Shown: positions 1 to 7,711 of the stretch, in pieces
Layout: every line of letters starts with the position of its first letter
Numbering within the stretch: position 1 is the first letter of the stretch
Origin: Clostridiales bacterium 38-18
GTDB taxonomy: Bacteria > Bacillota > Clostridia > Peptostreptococcales > Acidaminobacteraceae
Length of the DNA: 34,440 nt
NCBI GenBank assembly: GCA_001897605.1
Contig: MKTL01000020.1
Span: 1 to 34,440 of the forward strand
Reading direction: 5' to 3'
The notes under the pieces: model-generated
Databases searched by the model: none
Seen by the model: the letters and a program-made list of their open reading frames with translations, nothing else
What the model was told of the DNA's origin: nothing
Program-made: the position numbers and the translations under genes

Positions 1-45
1 TAATCTCTTATTATTTTTAATAAATTCTTCGAATTTCATATTCAT
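1..45 (-). CDS. 5' end of an unidentified minus-strand gene (truncated by window edge)
   Basis: Only the first 15 codons are present, reading MNMKFEEFIKNNKRL with no stop. The ATG at 43-45 (complement) is preceded by an AGGAG on the minus strand at 53-57 with a 7-nt spacer. The alternative ATGs at 49-51 and 37-39 are in the same frame but are too close to or too far from that site. The start is lysine- and glutamate-rich and has no hydrophobic segment. The protein cannot be identified from this fragment. It lies downstream of, and in the same orientation as, the metallo-beta-lactamase gene, with about 250 bases between. Confidence 0.5.
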   Translation of the reverse strand, partial: MNMKFEEFIKNNKRL

Positions 46-113
46 ATACATTCTCCTAATTTATTCAATTTTTTAATTTGCACGTCGCTTTCAGCTAACA
101 CTCATAACCCTGA

Positions 114-201
114 CACCAGCACCCAATAATAACACTCATAGGAGGCTCCGCAGTGAAGCGAGGACCGGTCCTCCGGAGAGCGTTATTATTGGGTGCTGGT
201 G
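114..201. repeat. Nested palindromic element with a 20-bp perfect inverted repeat
   Basis: The arms at 114-133 and 182-201 are perfect reverse complements (CACCAGCACCCAATAATAAC and its complement). The 48-base interior is GC-rich and contains a 14-bp perfect palindrome, GAGGACCGGTCCTC, at 160-173, plus CTCCG (146-150) opposite CGGAG (174-178). No T-tract follows on either strand, so it does not look like a simple intrinsic terminator. No target-site duplication directly flanks the arms. An 11-nt direct repeat, TAACACTCATA, occurs at 96-106 and 130-140. It resembles a dispersed structured intergenic repeat, but copy number cannot be seen from one window. Confidence 0.7.
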
Positions 202-294
202 CAGTTGGCAATAAACTCAAAAATCACGATATTCTTTACCTTTCAATCTATCATTTAATCACTTGAAATCACTTGATTCTAAAAGAATTTGAAC

Positions 295-1698
295 CTACAA
301 CTCAAACCCATCCCCAATCTCAGGCATCAAAATCTCATAATCACCTTCGCTTTCAAGCTTTTCCTTCAAAGCAAATCTTGATTCTTCTTCACCGTGGTTG
401 ATGATGATCTTTTTGATGCTTTGAATCTGATTGACCCATCTTAATAGACCTTCTTCATCTGCATGACCAGAGAAACCGTGCAGGTCGTGTAGTCTTGCTG
501 CGACGATCACGTCTGAGTCCATGATCTTAACGGATTTCTCTCCATCGAGAAGGCGTCTGCCTAAGGTTTCTTCACCTTGATAACCAATAAAGATCACGTG
601 TGTGTTGGATTTCCATAGGTTGTGTTTTAGATGGTGTGTGATTCTGCCTGCTTCGCACATGCCACTTGCTGAGATGATTACCTTACAGCCTTTCATGGTG
701 TTCAGTGCGATAGAGCCTTCTATAGAGGTTACTAGGTGCAGGTTAGGGAGTTTGAAGGGTGCGCCTTCGTATTTTTGAATTGTTTCGCTCATGTACTCGA
801 TATGTGCGTCGTAAAGCTTGGTCGCTTCAATGGCAAGTGGTGAATCGATATAGATCGGGATCGAAAGGAGTCGGTCTTTGGTTTCTAAATCGCAGGTGTC
901 TAAGAACTGTCTTAGTTCAAAGATGACCTCTTGCGTTCTTCCCACTGCAAAAGAAGGGATAAGTACAGTGCCACCCTGACGATCGGCCTCTAGGATGATG
1001 TCCACCATGTTTTGGATGCGAGTGGTAACGCCAGTATGATGCTTGCCACCATAGGTCGCTTCCATGATGACGGTATCTGCTGAGGTCGGTGGTTCATATG
1101 GCGGCTCTAGTGGGTTTGTGCCACCACCTAGATCGCCTGAGAACACAACGGTTTTGTATTGTTGGTCTTTTTCATCTTTATAGCGCATGACGATAGAAGC
1201 TGAGCCGAGTAAGTGACCTGCTCTTGTAAAGTAGAACTCTAGGTCTTCGTCTAGCACCTGCTTTTGTCCATAATCCATCTGATAGAGGTATGGGAGCGCA
1301 TTGATTGCGTCCTCTTCTGTATAGAGGGCTTCGACTGGGTCAAGTCCAGCGCGTTTTCTCTTCTTGTTTTCCCAAGCGGTTTCGGTTTCGTGGATCTTGC
1401 CGGAGTCTCTTAATAGGATTTCTGATAGCCGACTGGTAGGTGCGGTACAGAAGATTTTTTGTGTAAAGCCACGTTTGACCAGTAGCGGAACGCGACCTGA
1501 GTGATCGATGTGTGCGTGTGTTAGGAGGATTGCGTCGAGATCGGTCGCATTAAAGGGTAGACTTTCGTAATTCAGCGATTCTTCCTTTAATGTGCCTTGG
1601 AATTGCCCGCAATCGATGAGAAGTTTGAGATGCTTGTAAGTGAGATAAATCATAGAACCAGTTACTTGACCTGCAGCGCCTAAGAATTGAATGTTCAT
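295..1698 (-). CDS. Beta-CASP metallo-beta-lactamase fold ribonuclease (RNA-specificity type)
   Basis: The predicted 467-residue protein is a zinc-dependent hydrolase of the MBL/beta-CASP superfamily (CPSF-73-like), whose members cut or process RNA. The metal-binding motif HAHIDH is at residues 61-66. Late motifs include GFSGHAD (about 408-414) and INHGEEE (His about 435), the C-terminal histidines expected of the RNA-metabolising clade. The central part (about 200-370) is the beta-CASP cap. The start was set at the ATG complementary to 1696-1698 because AAGGAGG lies just upstream and MNIQFLGAAGQVTGS is the canonical first beta strand; an upstream in-frame ATG at 1758 would add 20 residues with no homology feel. 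It is divergent from the DUF4015 gene. Its precise substrate is unknown. Confidence 0.85.
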   Translation of the reverse strand: MNIQFLGAAGQVTGSMIYLTYKHLKLLIDCGQFQGTLKEESLNYESLPFNATDLDAILLTHAHIDHSGRVPLLVKRGFTQKIFCTAPTSRLSEILLRDSGKIHETETAWENKKRKRAGLDPVEALYTEEDAINALPYLYQMDYGQKQVLDEDLEFYFTRAGHLLGSASIVMRYKDEKDQQYKTVVFSGDLGGGTNPLEPPYEPPTSADTVIMEATYGGKHHTGVTTRIQNMVDIILEADRQGGTVLIPSFAVGRTQEVIFELRQFLDTCDLETKDRLLSIPIYIDSPLAIEATKLYDAHIEYMSETIQKYEGAPFKLPNLHLVTSIEGSIALNTMKGCKVIISASGMCEAGRITHHLKHNLWKSNTHVIFIGYQGEETLGRRLLDGEKSVKIMDSDVIVAARLHDLHGFSGHADEEGLLRWVNQIQSIKKIIINHGEEESRFALKEKLESEGDYEILMPEIGDGFEL

Positions 1699-1796
1699 GT
1701 GGCCTCCTTGTAAGTGAAATTTAATGAACGTTTTCCCATGAAGCTTTAATTGTCTCAAGAACTTAAATAGAATTTTAATATATTTATGTGGTGATG

Positions 1797-1807
1797 TTTG
1801 TTAAAAT
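1797..1807 (+). promoter_or_regulatory. Candidate extended -10 promoter for the DUF4015 gene
   Basis: TGTTAAAAT (TG at 1799-1800, TAAAAT at 1802-1807) fits a sigma-A extended -10 element. It lies 25 nt upstream of the AGAGGAG ribosome site at 1832-1838. No good -35 is seen at the usual distance. Confidence 0.4.
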
Positions 1808-1844
1808 GGTTATGTATGAATCTATTTTATCAGAGGAGTTAACA

Positions 1845-3395
1845 ATGTTAAATAAGAAAAACAGGGTCTTGCTAGTTGGTGCCCTGATTATGGTGGTATT
1901 GGTTGCGAGTTTTGGCATTAAAATGATCGGTGAAGCTCAGGAGAATCATGCGATAAAAAAAGCAGAAGCTGAACGCCTTGCAGAGATTGAGAGAGAAGCA
2001 GAGGCGGAACGATTAAAGCAGGAAGAGGAAGCAAAAAGAATAGAGGAAGAACGTCTTCGCCTTGAAGAAGAAGCGAGAAAAAAGGAAGCTGAAGAAAAGG
2101 CGAGACTTGAAAACATAAAAGCAAATACGATTTTTACCAGTGCCTCTGGAGCGACACTTTATAAAAGTGCTGAGGAAGGTGCAGAGGTGATCGACAAGCT
2201 ATCAAGTAAAAAGGCAATTTACGCTGCTAGTCAGATAAAAAATGAGGCTGGCGAGGTGCAGTTTTATGAGGTGAAGGCAGATATTGATTCAGAAGTGCTT
2301 GGCTATGTAAGTGCTGGCGATGTAGTGCTTACGCTTGCTGATTATATCGTTAAGAAATACGATGACGTAGATTACTCATATATTGAAAAAACAAAGGGCT
2401 TTGAAAATAACCCTAAAATACCAGTAAAGGCGATTTACGTTACAGGTAAAACGGCATCGGGCGATAGACTGGATGAAATGATAAAGATGATTGACGAGAC
2501 TGAGCTCAATGCAATCGTGATAGACGTTAAGGACGATGAGGGGTATCTGCTTTTCCATTCTGCTACAGCAGAGACTTTAAATCCTGAAGCGAACAATAAG
2601 GTGTACCTGTCAGATATAGATGCGTTTGTGAAAAAAATGAAGGAACACAATATCTATCTCATCGCGAGAATCGTAACATTTAAATCGCCGATTTATGCGA
2701 AAAATCACCCAGAGCGTGCCATCGTCTATAAGAGCACAGGAGAGCTTTATAGCGACTCTGATAAGCTGATCTGGGCTTCGGCTCACGATAGAACGCTTTG
2801 GCAGTACAATGTAGGTATTGCAAAAGAGGCGGCTGCACTAGGCTTTAATGAAATTCAGTTCGACTACGTACGGTTTCCAGCTATAGCTAGACAAGACGAT
2901 ATGGATTATCGCAATGATACTGGTGAATCTCAAACGGCTGCGATTCAAAACTTCTTGAAGTTTGCCTACGAGAATTTAAGCGAGGATGAGGTATATATCT
3001 CCGCTGATGTGTTCGGATGGGCGGCTTCAGCACTTGATGATGTAGGGATTGGTCAGCACTGGGAATCCGTTGCCAATGCGGTAGACTACATTTGTCCTAT
3101 GATGTATCCAAGTCACTATGGTCCAGGTAATTTTGGATTGACCGTTCCAGATGCTTTCCCATATGAGACGATTGATCGTTCTTTAAAGGCTGCAATGGCA
3201 AGAAATGCGAATTTGCAAAGTGCGGCTGGGATAAGACCATGGATACAGGATTTTACGGCAACATGGGTGGAAGGGTACATCCCTTATAGAACCAAGGAGG
3301 TACATGCACAGATACAAGCGCTGAAAGACAACGGGATCGACGAGTATCTCGTCTGGAATGCAGGTAATTATTATCATGAAAATGCGTTCAAATAG
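1845..3395 (+). CDS. Membrane-anchored DUF4015 putative glycoside hydrolase with coiled coil and SH3-like domain
   Basis: The 516-residue protein has four parts. There is an N-terminal signal-anchor helix (about residues 9-28). A strongly charged Glu/Arg/Lys coiled coil follows (about 30-92). A small SH3b-like segment covers about 94-168. The C-terminal domain (about 185-516) matches the DUF4015 putative glycosyl hydrolase family, a predicted TIM barrel, with the characteristic QFDYVRFP (338-345) and MMYPSHYG (about 419-426) signatures. The ATG at 1845 was chosen because AGAGGAG sits 6 nt upstream; an earlier in-frame GTG would place residues before the anchor. It is likely exported and cell-wall directed, but the substrate is unknown. 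It precedes pyrE by 54 bases and may share its transcript. Confidence 0.8.
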   Translation: MLNKKNRVLLVGALIMVVLVASFGIKMIGEAQENHAIKKAEAERLAEIEREAEAERLKQEEEAKRIEEERLRLEEEARKKEAEEKARLENIKANTIFTSASGATLYKSAEEGAEVIDKLSSKKAIYAASQIKNEAGEVQFYEVKADIDSEVLGYVSAGDVVLTLADYIVKKYDDVDYSYIEKTKGFENNPKIPVKAIYVTGKTASGDRLDEMIKMIDETELNAIVIDVKDDEGYLLFHSATAETLNPEANNKVYLSDIDAFVKKMKEHNIYLIARIVTFKSPIYAKNHPERAIVYKSTGELYSDSDKLIWASAHDRTLWQYNVGIAKEAAALGFNEIQFDYVRFPAIARQDDMDYRNDTGESQTAAIQNFLKFAYENLSEDEVYISADVFGWAASALDDVGIGQHWESVANAVDYICPMMYPSHYGPGNFGLTVPDAFPYETIDRSLKAAMARNANLQSAAGIRPWIQDFTATWVEGYIPYRTKEVHAQIQALKDNGIDEYLVWNAGNYYHENAFK

Positions 3396-3406
3396 AGACG
3401 TGTTTG

Positions 3407-3415
3407 TGTTAATAT
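3407..3415 (+). promoter_or_regulatory. Candidate extended -10 element upstream of pyrE
   Basis: TGTTAATAT (TG at 3407-3408, TAATAT at 3410-3415) lies just after the DUF4015 stop and 24 nt before the pyrE ribosome site. No clear -35 is visible. I saw no PyrR-type attenuator structure in this short gap. Confidence 0.3.
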
Positions 3416-3449
3416 AGGTAAGAATAATTATTAATAAATGGAGGCGTTT

Positions 3450-4079
3450 ATGCTAGCGAAGGAGATTGCAGAATCTTTATTAAAGATTAAAGCTGTAACA
3501 ATCGTTGATGAAAACAACCTATTTACATGGGTGTCGGGAATTAAATCCCCGGTTTATTGTGACAACCGTATGACCATCAGTTATCCAGAAGTGAGAGATC
3601 AAATCGCAGAAGGGTTTGCTCAAATCATTAAGGATAAATATCCGGATGTAGATGTGATCGCAGGTACTGCGACAGCGGGAATTCCGCATGCTGCATGGGT
3701 TGCACAAAAATTGAATTTGCCAATGGTTTACGTTAGAAGCAGTGCGAAGGAACACGGTCGTGGTAGACAGACGGAAGGGGTTTTACCTGAAGGGGCTAAG
3801 GTCGTTTTAATTGAAGACTTACTTTCTACAGGCGGGAGTTCACTTAAAGCGTGTGAAGCGATTAATGCAGAGGGTGGAGACGTCATCGCAACGCTTGCTA
3901 TTTTTAGTTATAACTTTAATGAGGTAACAGAGAAATTCAATCAAGCTGAAATTCCGTTTCAAACCTTGACAGACTATCAGACCCTACTACCGATCGCGGT
4001 GGAGATGGGCTATATTCCTGAGTCTGCTAAAGAAACGATGTTGGCTTGGAGTCAAAATCCAAGGTTATTTACCAAGTAA
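3450..4079 (+). CDS. pyrE: Orotate phosphoribosyltransferase
   Basis: The 209-residue protein transfers the phosphoribosyl group of PRPP to orotate, giving OMP in de novo pyrimidine synthesis. The PRPP-binding signature VVLIEDLLSTGGS is at residues 118-130, with the acidic pair E122/D123. The mobile catalytic loop reads RSSAKEHGRGRQTEG, and the early segment GIKSPVYCDNR is typical of PyrE. The start is the ATG at 3450: the earlier in-frame ATG at 3438 is part of an ATGGAGG that serves as the Shine-Dalgarno site. No other pyr genes are nearby, so it is detached from a pyrimidine operon. It is followed by trmB after 14 bases, suggesting cotranscription. Confidence 0.95.
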   Translation: MLAKEIAESLLKIKAVTIVDENNLFTWVSGIKSPVYCDNRMTISYPEVRDQIAEGFAQIIKDKYPDVDVIAGTATAGIPHAAWVAQKLNLPMVYVRSSAKEHGRGRQTEGVLPEGAKVVLIEDLLSTGGSSLKACEAINAEGGDVIATLAIFSYNFNEVTEKFNQAEIPFQTLTDYQTLLPIAVEMGYIPESAKETMLAWSQNPRLFTK

Positions 4080-4093
4080 TTTAGAGGTGTTAA

Positions 4094-4732
4094 TTGAGAG
4101 TTAGAAGAGTTCCAGGTGCATATGAGGCACTAACAGAGTTAAAAACCTATTTTATTGAAAAGCCAGAAGAACACAAGGGCAAATGGCGTGAAGTCTTTGG
4201 CAACGATCATCCGATTCACGCTGAGTTTGGTGGTGGTAAGGGTAAGTTTATCATCGAGATGGCGATGAAGTATCCAGAGGTTAACTTTATCATGGTGGAT
4301 GCTGTAACGGAGGTGGTATTAAAAGCCGCGCAACGCGCAGAAAACCATCAGCTACACAACCTGAAAATCGTCATGCTGGATTTGAGATTTGCGGAGAATT
4401 ACTTTGCTGAGCACGAGCTCGATCGTATCTATCTTAATTTTTCAGATCCATGGCCAAAGAAGCGTCATTATAAGAGAAGATTGACGCACAGAGAGTTTCT
4501 TGAAATCTATAAGAGAATACTGAAAACGGATGGCTGGATTCACTTTAAGACGGATAACAAGGGCCTATTTGAGTTTTCATTAAATGAATTTGCAGAAACC
4601 GATATGATTATGCGCAATATTACGCTGGATCTCCACGCGCTTGGCTGGGAGGACAACGTAATGACTGAATATGAATCCAAGTTCTCTTCAATGGGACATC
4701 CGATTTATCGTATAGAGGTTACCTATAGATAA
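4094..4732 (+). CDS. trmB: tRNA (guanine-N7-)-methyltransferase
   Basis: This 212-residue SAM-dependent enzyme forms m7G46 in the variable loop of tRNAs. The glycine-rich SAM site AEFGGGKGKFI begins at residue 43, and the family hallmark SDPWPKKRH is at 117-125. The segment FKTDNKGLFEFSL follows in the C-terminal half. Length and motif order match the usual TrmB of Bacillota. Translation starts at TTG (4094), with AGAGGTG ending 4 nt upstream and a stop codon immediately before it in frame. The gene lies in a tight row with pyrE and the cardiolipin synthase. Confidence 0.95.
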   Translation: MRVRRVPGAYEALTELKTYFIEKPEEHKGKWREVFGNDHPIHAEFGGGKGKFIIEMAMKYPEVNFIMVDAVTEVVLKAAQRAENHQLHNLKIVMLDLRFAENYFAEHELDRIYLNFSDPWPKKRHYKRRLTHREFLEIYKRILKTDGWIHFKTDNKGLFEFSLNEFAETDMIMRNITLDLHALGWEDNVMTEYESKFSSMGHPIYRIEVTYR

Positions 4733-4747
4733 CTAGGAGGTGAGCTT

Positions 4748-6292
4748 ATCGCTAAGAAAACCTTTTACATCATCGTAGCTTTATTTATTTTGCTACTGAC
4801 AGTGGCTTATATTGGTGGCATGTTCAATGGGCTTAGCTTTGAATCCCCTTTGCTTAATGCCGTCTACAGCTTCCTTACTTTACTGTTTCGAGTCAATGTT
4901 CTCTGGATTGGTCTGGTGATCTTTTTAGAGAACGACAATCCGTCGAGAACGGTTGCTTGGTTACTGGTACTTGTTCTGATACCCGTAGTTGGTTTCTTTC
5001 TTTATGTGCTTTTTGGCAGAAGCTATCGGAAGCAAAAAAAGGCTGAAGCAAAGATTCTTAGCGATTCTGATCGTATGTCGCATGCGGCTGAGGTTCAGGC
5101 CAGTCTTTTAGAGTATATCGAGTTACCGAATACAGAAAATCCGGCAAATCGACGATTGATGCAGCTTTTGTTAAACAATGCAAAGGCACCTTTCTCTATG
5201 ACCAATGAGGTGACGGTTTTGACCAACGGCCTTAGTAAGTTCAATCGTCTATTTGGTGCGATTCGTAGAGCAACTGATCACATTCATCTTGAATACTTTA
5301 TCATCAAGGATGACCGTATCGGCAATGAACTAAGAGAGCTACTCATCGAAAAAGCAAATGAAGGCGTTAAAGTCAGACTGATGTTTGACGATGTTGGCTC
5401 ATTGACTTTAGGTAAAGCCTATATCAACTCTTTAAAGGATGCAGGGGTGGAGGTTTACTCCTTCTTTAAAGTACCTTTACCGATCTTTTCAAGGGATCTC
5501 AACTATAGAAATCATCGAAAAATTGTCGTCATCGATGGCGTTATTGGTTTCGTAGGTGGGTTAAATGTAGGGGATGAGTATATTTCCAATTCCGATAAGT
5601 TTGAGTTTTGGAGAGATACGCATTTGGAAATCAAGGGTGAGGCGGTATATGCGCTTCAAACGATTTTTTTAAACGATTGGAATTATGTAGCGGGGCAGAT
5701 GGTTCAAGGGGCTATTTATTATCCAGAGGTGAATACCACAAAAAATTCGCTGGTTCAAATAGCGGCGTCTGGTCCTGATTCTGACTGGAAATGTATTTTG
5801 CAGGCTTACTATAAAATGATAGCCAATGCAGTTGATAAGATATGGCTCACCACGCCTTATCTCGTACCGGAAGAGAGTATCATGATGGGACTTAAAGCGG
5901 CTGCGCTGAGTGGTGTAGATGTTAAGATCATCATTCCCTCTCAGCCAGATCATTTCTTTGTTTATTGGGCTTCACAGGCAAACATACAGCAGCTTCTTGA
6001 AGCAGGTGTAAAAATCTATCGCTATAAAAATGGCTTTATTCACTCGAAAATTATGATCGTCGATCGATTGGCGGCGACGGTTGGTACGGCTAACCTAGAC
6101 ATAAGGTCAATGGAGATCAATTTTGAGGTCAATGCGTTTTTATACGATGTAGATGTGATTCATCGATTGGAAGAGGATTTTGTAAAGGATTTAGAAGAGA
6201 GTGTGGCCTATGAGCTTGATACCTATAAAGAGCGTGGGCTTCACAGAAAGTTTTTAGAGGCGATGGGAAGGCTGGTTTCACCATTGCAATAG
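4748..6292 (+). CDS. cls: Cardiolipin synthase (two HKD motifs), probable ATC start
   Basis: This membrane-bound phospholipase-D superfamily enzyme condenses two phosphatidylglycerols into cardiolipin. N-terminal membrane helices are followed by the two PLD catalytic motifs, HRKIVVID (His256) and HSKIMIVD (His432) in 514-residue numbering. Start choice is unusual. TAGGAGGTGA (4734-4743) is an excellent ribosome site, but no ATG/GTG/TTG follows at normal spacing. The in-frame codon 7 nt after AGGAGG is ATC at 4748, giving MAKKTFYIIVALFILLLTVA, a complete membrane helix. The first conventional start, TTG at 4790, has no ribosome site and would cut that helix in half. A sequencing error changing ATG to ATC is the alternative. 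The gene ends 9 bases before lspA. Confidence 0.88.
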   Translation: MAKKTFYIIVALFILLLTVAYIGGMFNGLSFESPLLNAVYSFLTLLFRVNVLWIGLVIFLENDNPSRTVAWLLVLVLIPVVGFFLYVLFGRSYRKQKKAEAKILSDSDRMSHAAEVQASLLEYIELPNTENPANRRLMQLLLNNAKAPFSMTNEVTVLTNGLSKFNRLFGAIRRATDHIHLEYFIIKDDRIGNELRELLIEKANEGVKVRLMFDDVGSLTLGKAYINSLKDAGVEVYSFFKVPLPIFSRDLNYRNHRKIVVIDGVIGFVGGLNVGDEYISNSDKFEFWRDTHLEIKGEAVYALQTIFLNDWNYVAGQMVQGAIYYPEVNTTKNSLVQIAASGPDSDWKCILQAYYKMIANAVDKIWLTTPYLVPEESIMMGLKAAALSGVDVKIIIPSQPDHFFVYWASQANIQQLLEAGVKIYRYKNGFIHSKIMIVDRLAATVGTANLDIRSMEINFEVNAFLYDVDVIHRLEEDFVKDLEESVAYELDTYKERGLHRKFLEAMGRLVSPLQ

Positions 6293-6301
6293 GAGGGGAA
6301 T

Positions 6302-6754
6302 GTGTTATATTTTGTAGGCGTCATCGTTTTACTTGTACTGGATCAAATTACAAAGCACTATGCTGTAAGTCAGCTGATCGGTAAGGGACAGGTGGATTTC
6401 ATTCCAAATTTACTCGGGTTTAGATATACAGAAAACACCGGAGCGGCATTTTCCATATTAAGAGAAAAGCAATTATTGTTAATTTTACTTACTTCAGTGG
6501 TGATTGTTGCTTTGATTGGGTATTTTATTAAAGCGATTCGAACAGATGTGCACATGGTAGTAAGAATTTCCTATATGATGATTATTGCAGGAGCAGTTGG
6601 CAACTTAATCGATCGCGTTCGATTAAACTATGTCATCGACTTTTTAGAATTTAGATTTATGAGTTTTCCGATTTTTAACATCGCTGATGTTTGTGTGGTT
6701 GTAGGGGTCATACTTTTAGCGATTGCCGCATTGTTTTTAAAATATGAATTTTAA
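6302..6754 (+). CDS. lspA: Lipoprotein signal peptidase (signal peptidase II)
   Basis: This 150-residue polytopic membrane aspartic protease removes signal peptides from diacylglyceryl-modified prolipoproteins. Four hydrophobic segments are evident. The conserved blocks [22 protein letters not shown] and [11 protein letters not shown] are all present, with the catalytic pair at D104 and D129. The start is GTG at 6302, 5 nt after AGGAGGGG. An overlapping ATG at 6300 is out of frame. A likely client in this window is the parvulin lipoprotein at 18313. It is tightly coupled to cls upstream and has 20 bases before hbd. Confidence 0.95.
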   Translation: MLYFVGVIVLLVLDQITKHYAVSQLIGKGQVDFIPNLLGFRYTENTGAAFSILREKQLLLILLTSVVIVALIGYFIKAIRTDVHMVVRISYMMIIAGAVGNLIDRVRLNYVIDFLEFRFMSFPIFNIADVCVVVGVILLAIAALFLKYEF

Positions 6755-6774
6755 ATAAATCAATGGAGGGAAAA

Positions 6775-7614
6775 ATGATATTAGGGATTATTGGTTCAGG
6801 TACCATGGGCGCAGGCATCGCTCAAACAATGGCTTTAGGTGGGCATAGAGTTGTCCTAAGAGATTTAAGTGAAGAACAGCTTAGCAAAGGCAAAGCGAGC
6901 ATTGAAAAAAGCTTGATGAGATTAAAAGAGAAAGAGAAAATATCTCAGGAAGCTTTTGATAATGCTGTGGAAGGACTTGCCTATACCACTGAAATTGCAG
7001 CACTTTCGGACTGTGATATGATTATCGAGGCCGCTTCTGAAAATTTAAGAATTAAAGGGCTTATCTTTGAAGAGCTAGATCGAATTGCAAAGCCAGAGGC
7101 AATCCTTGCTTCGAATACGTCGTCTTTATCCATTACTGAAATCGCTGCGTTCACAAAGCGTCCAGAAAAAGTAATTGGAATGCATTTTTTTAATCCAGTG
7201 CCAGTGATGCAGCTGATTGAAATTATCAAAGGCATTACAACCTCAGAGGAAACGTTTAATACAGTGTTTCAGCTTTCTGAACAAATTGGAAAGCAACCGA
7301 TTCGCGTAGAGGAAGCGCCTGGCTTTGTCGTAAATCGGATTTTGATTCCAATGATTAATGAAGCAATCTCAATAAAGGCAGAAGGCATTGCGTCGGCTGA
7401 GGATATAGATAAAGCGATGGTTTTGGGTGCCAACCATCCAATTGGACCTTTGGCATTAGCTGATCTTATCGGAAATGATGTGGTTTTAGCAATTATGGAA
7501 ACGCTCTATAAGGATTTTAGTGATTCTAAATACCGCCCGCATCCACTTTTGAAAAAAATGGTGGTTGCTGGCCATTTGGGAAGAAAAAAAGGAAAAGGCT
7601 TCTATAATTATTAG
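6775..7614 (+). CDS. hbd: 3-hydroxybutyryl-CoA dehydrogenase
   Basis: This 279-residue enzyme interconverts acetoacetyl-CoA and 3-hydroxybutyryl-CoA with NAD(P)H, a step of clostridial butyrate formation and of short-chain fatty acid oxidation. The Rossmann dinucleotide site GSGTMGAG is at residues 7-14. The catalytic-histidine segment [17 protein letters not shown] has His137. The C-terminal helical domain ends in [11 protein letters not shown], typical of Hbd. The start is ATG 6775; the ATG at 6763 belongs to the ATGGAGGG ribosome site. The usual partners (crt, bcd, etfAB, thl) are absent, so the gene is isolated at the end of an unrelated row. Confidence 0.93.
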   Translation: MILGIIGSGTMGAGIAQTMALGGHRVVLRDLSEEQLSKGKASIEKSLMRLKEKEKISQEAFDNAVEGLAYTTEIAALSDCDMIIEAASENLRIKGLIFEELDRIAKPEAILASNTSSLSITEIAAFTKRPEKVIGMHFFNPVPVMQLIEIIKGITTSEETFNTVFQLSEQIGKQPIRVEEAPGFVVNRILIPMINEAISIKAEGIASAEDIDKAMVLGANHPIGPLALADLIGNDVVLAIMETLYKDFSDSKYRPHPLLKKMVVAGHLGRKKGKGFYNY

Positions 7615-7655
7615 TTAATTTTAATAAAATTTTAAATGTTTGAATTTCCATATTA

Positions 7656-7664
7656 TGATAAAAT
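7656..7664 (+). promoter_or_regulatory. Extended -10 promoter for the LCP gene
   Basis: TATGATAAAAT contains TG-A-TAAAAT, with TAAAAT at 7659-7664. The same sequence appears upstream of rqcP and ftsH. No well-spaced -35 is seen (TTGAAT at 7640 is only 13 nt away). Confidence 0.5.
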
Positions 7665-7711
7665 AGAGTCTAAGTGTAGGTCATGAGGCCTTGAGGTAGG
7701 AAGGATATAAG

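Noticed and set aside
96..140. Target-site duplication of a mobile element from the 11-nt direct repeat
   Set aside because: The two copies do not flank the inverted-repeat element: one lies within it, across the inner edge of the left arm.
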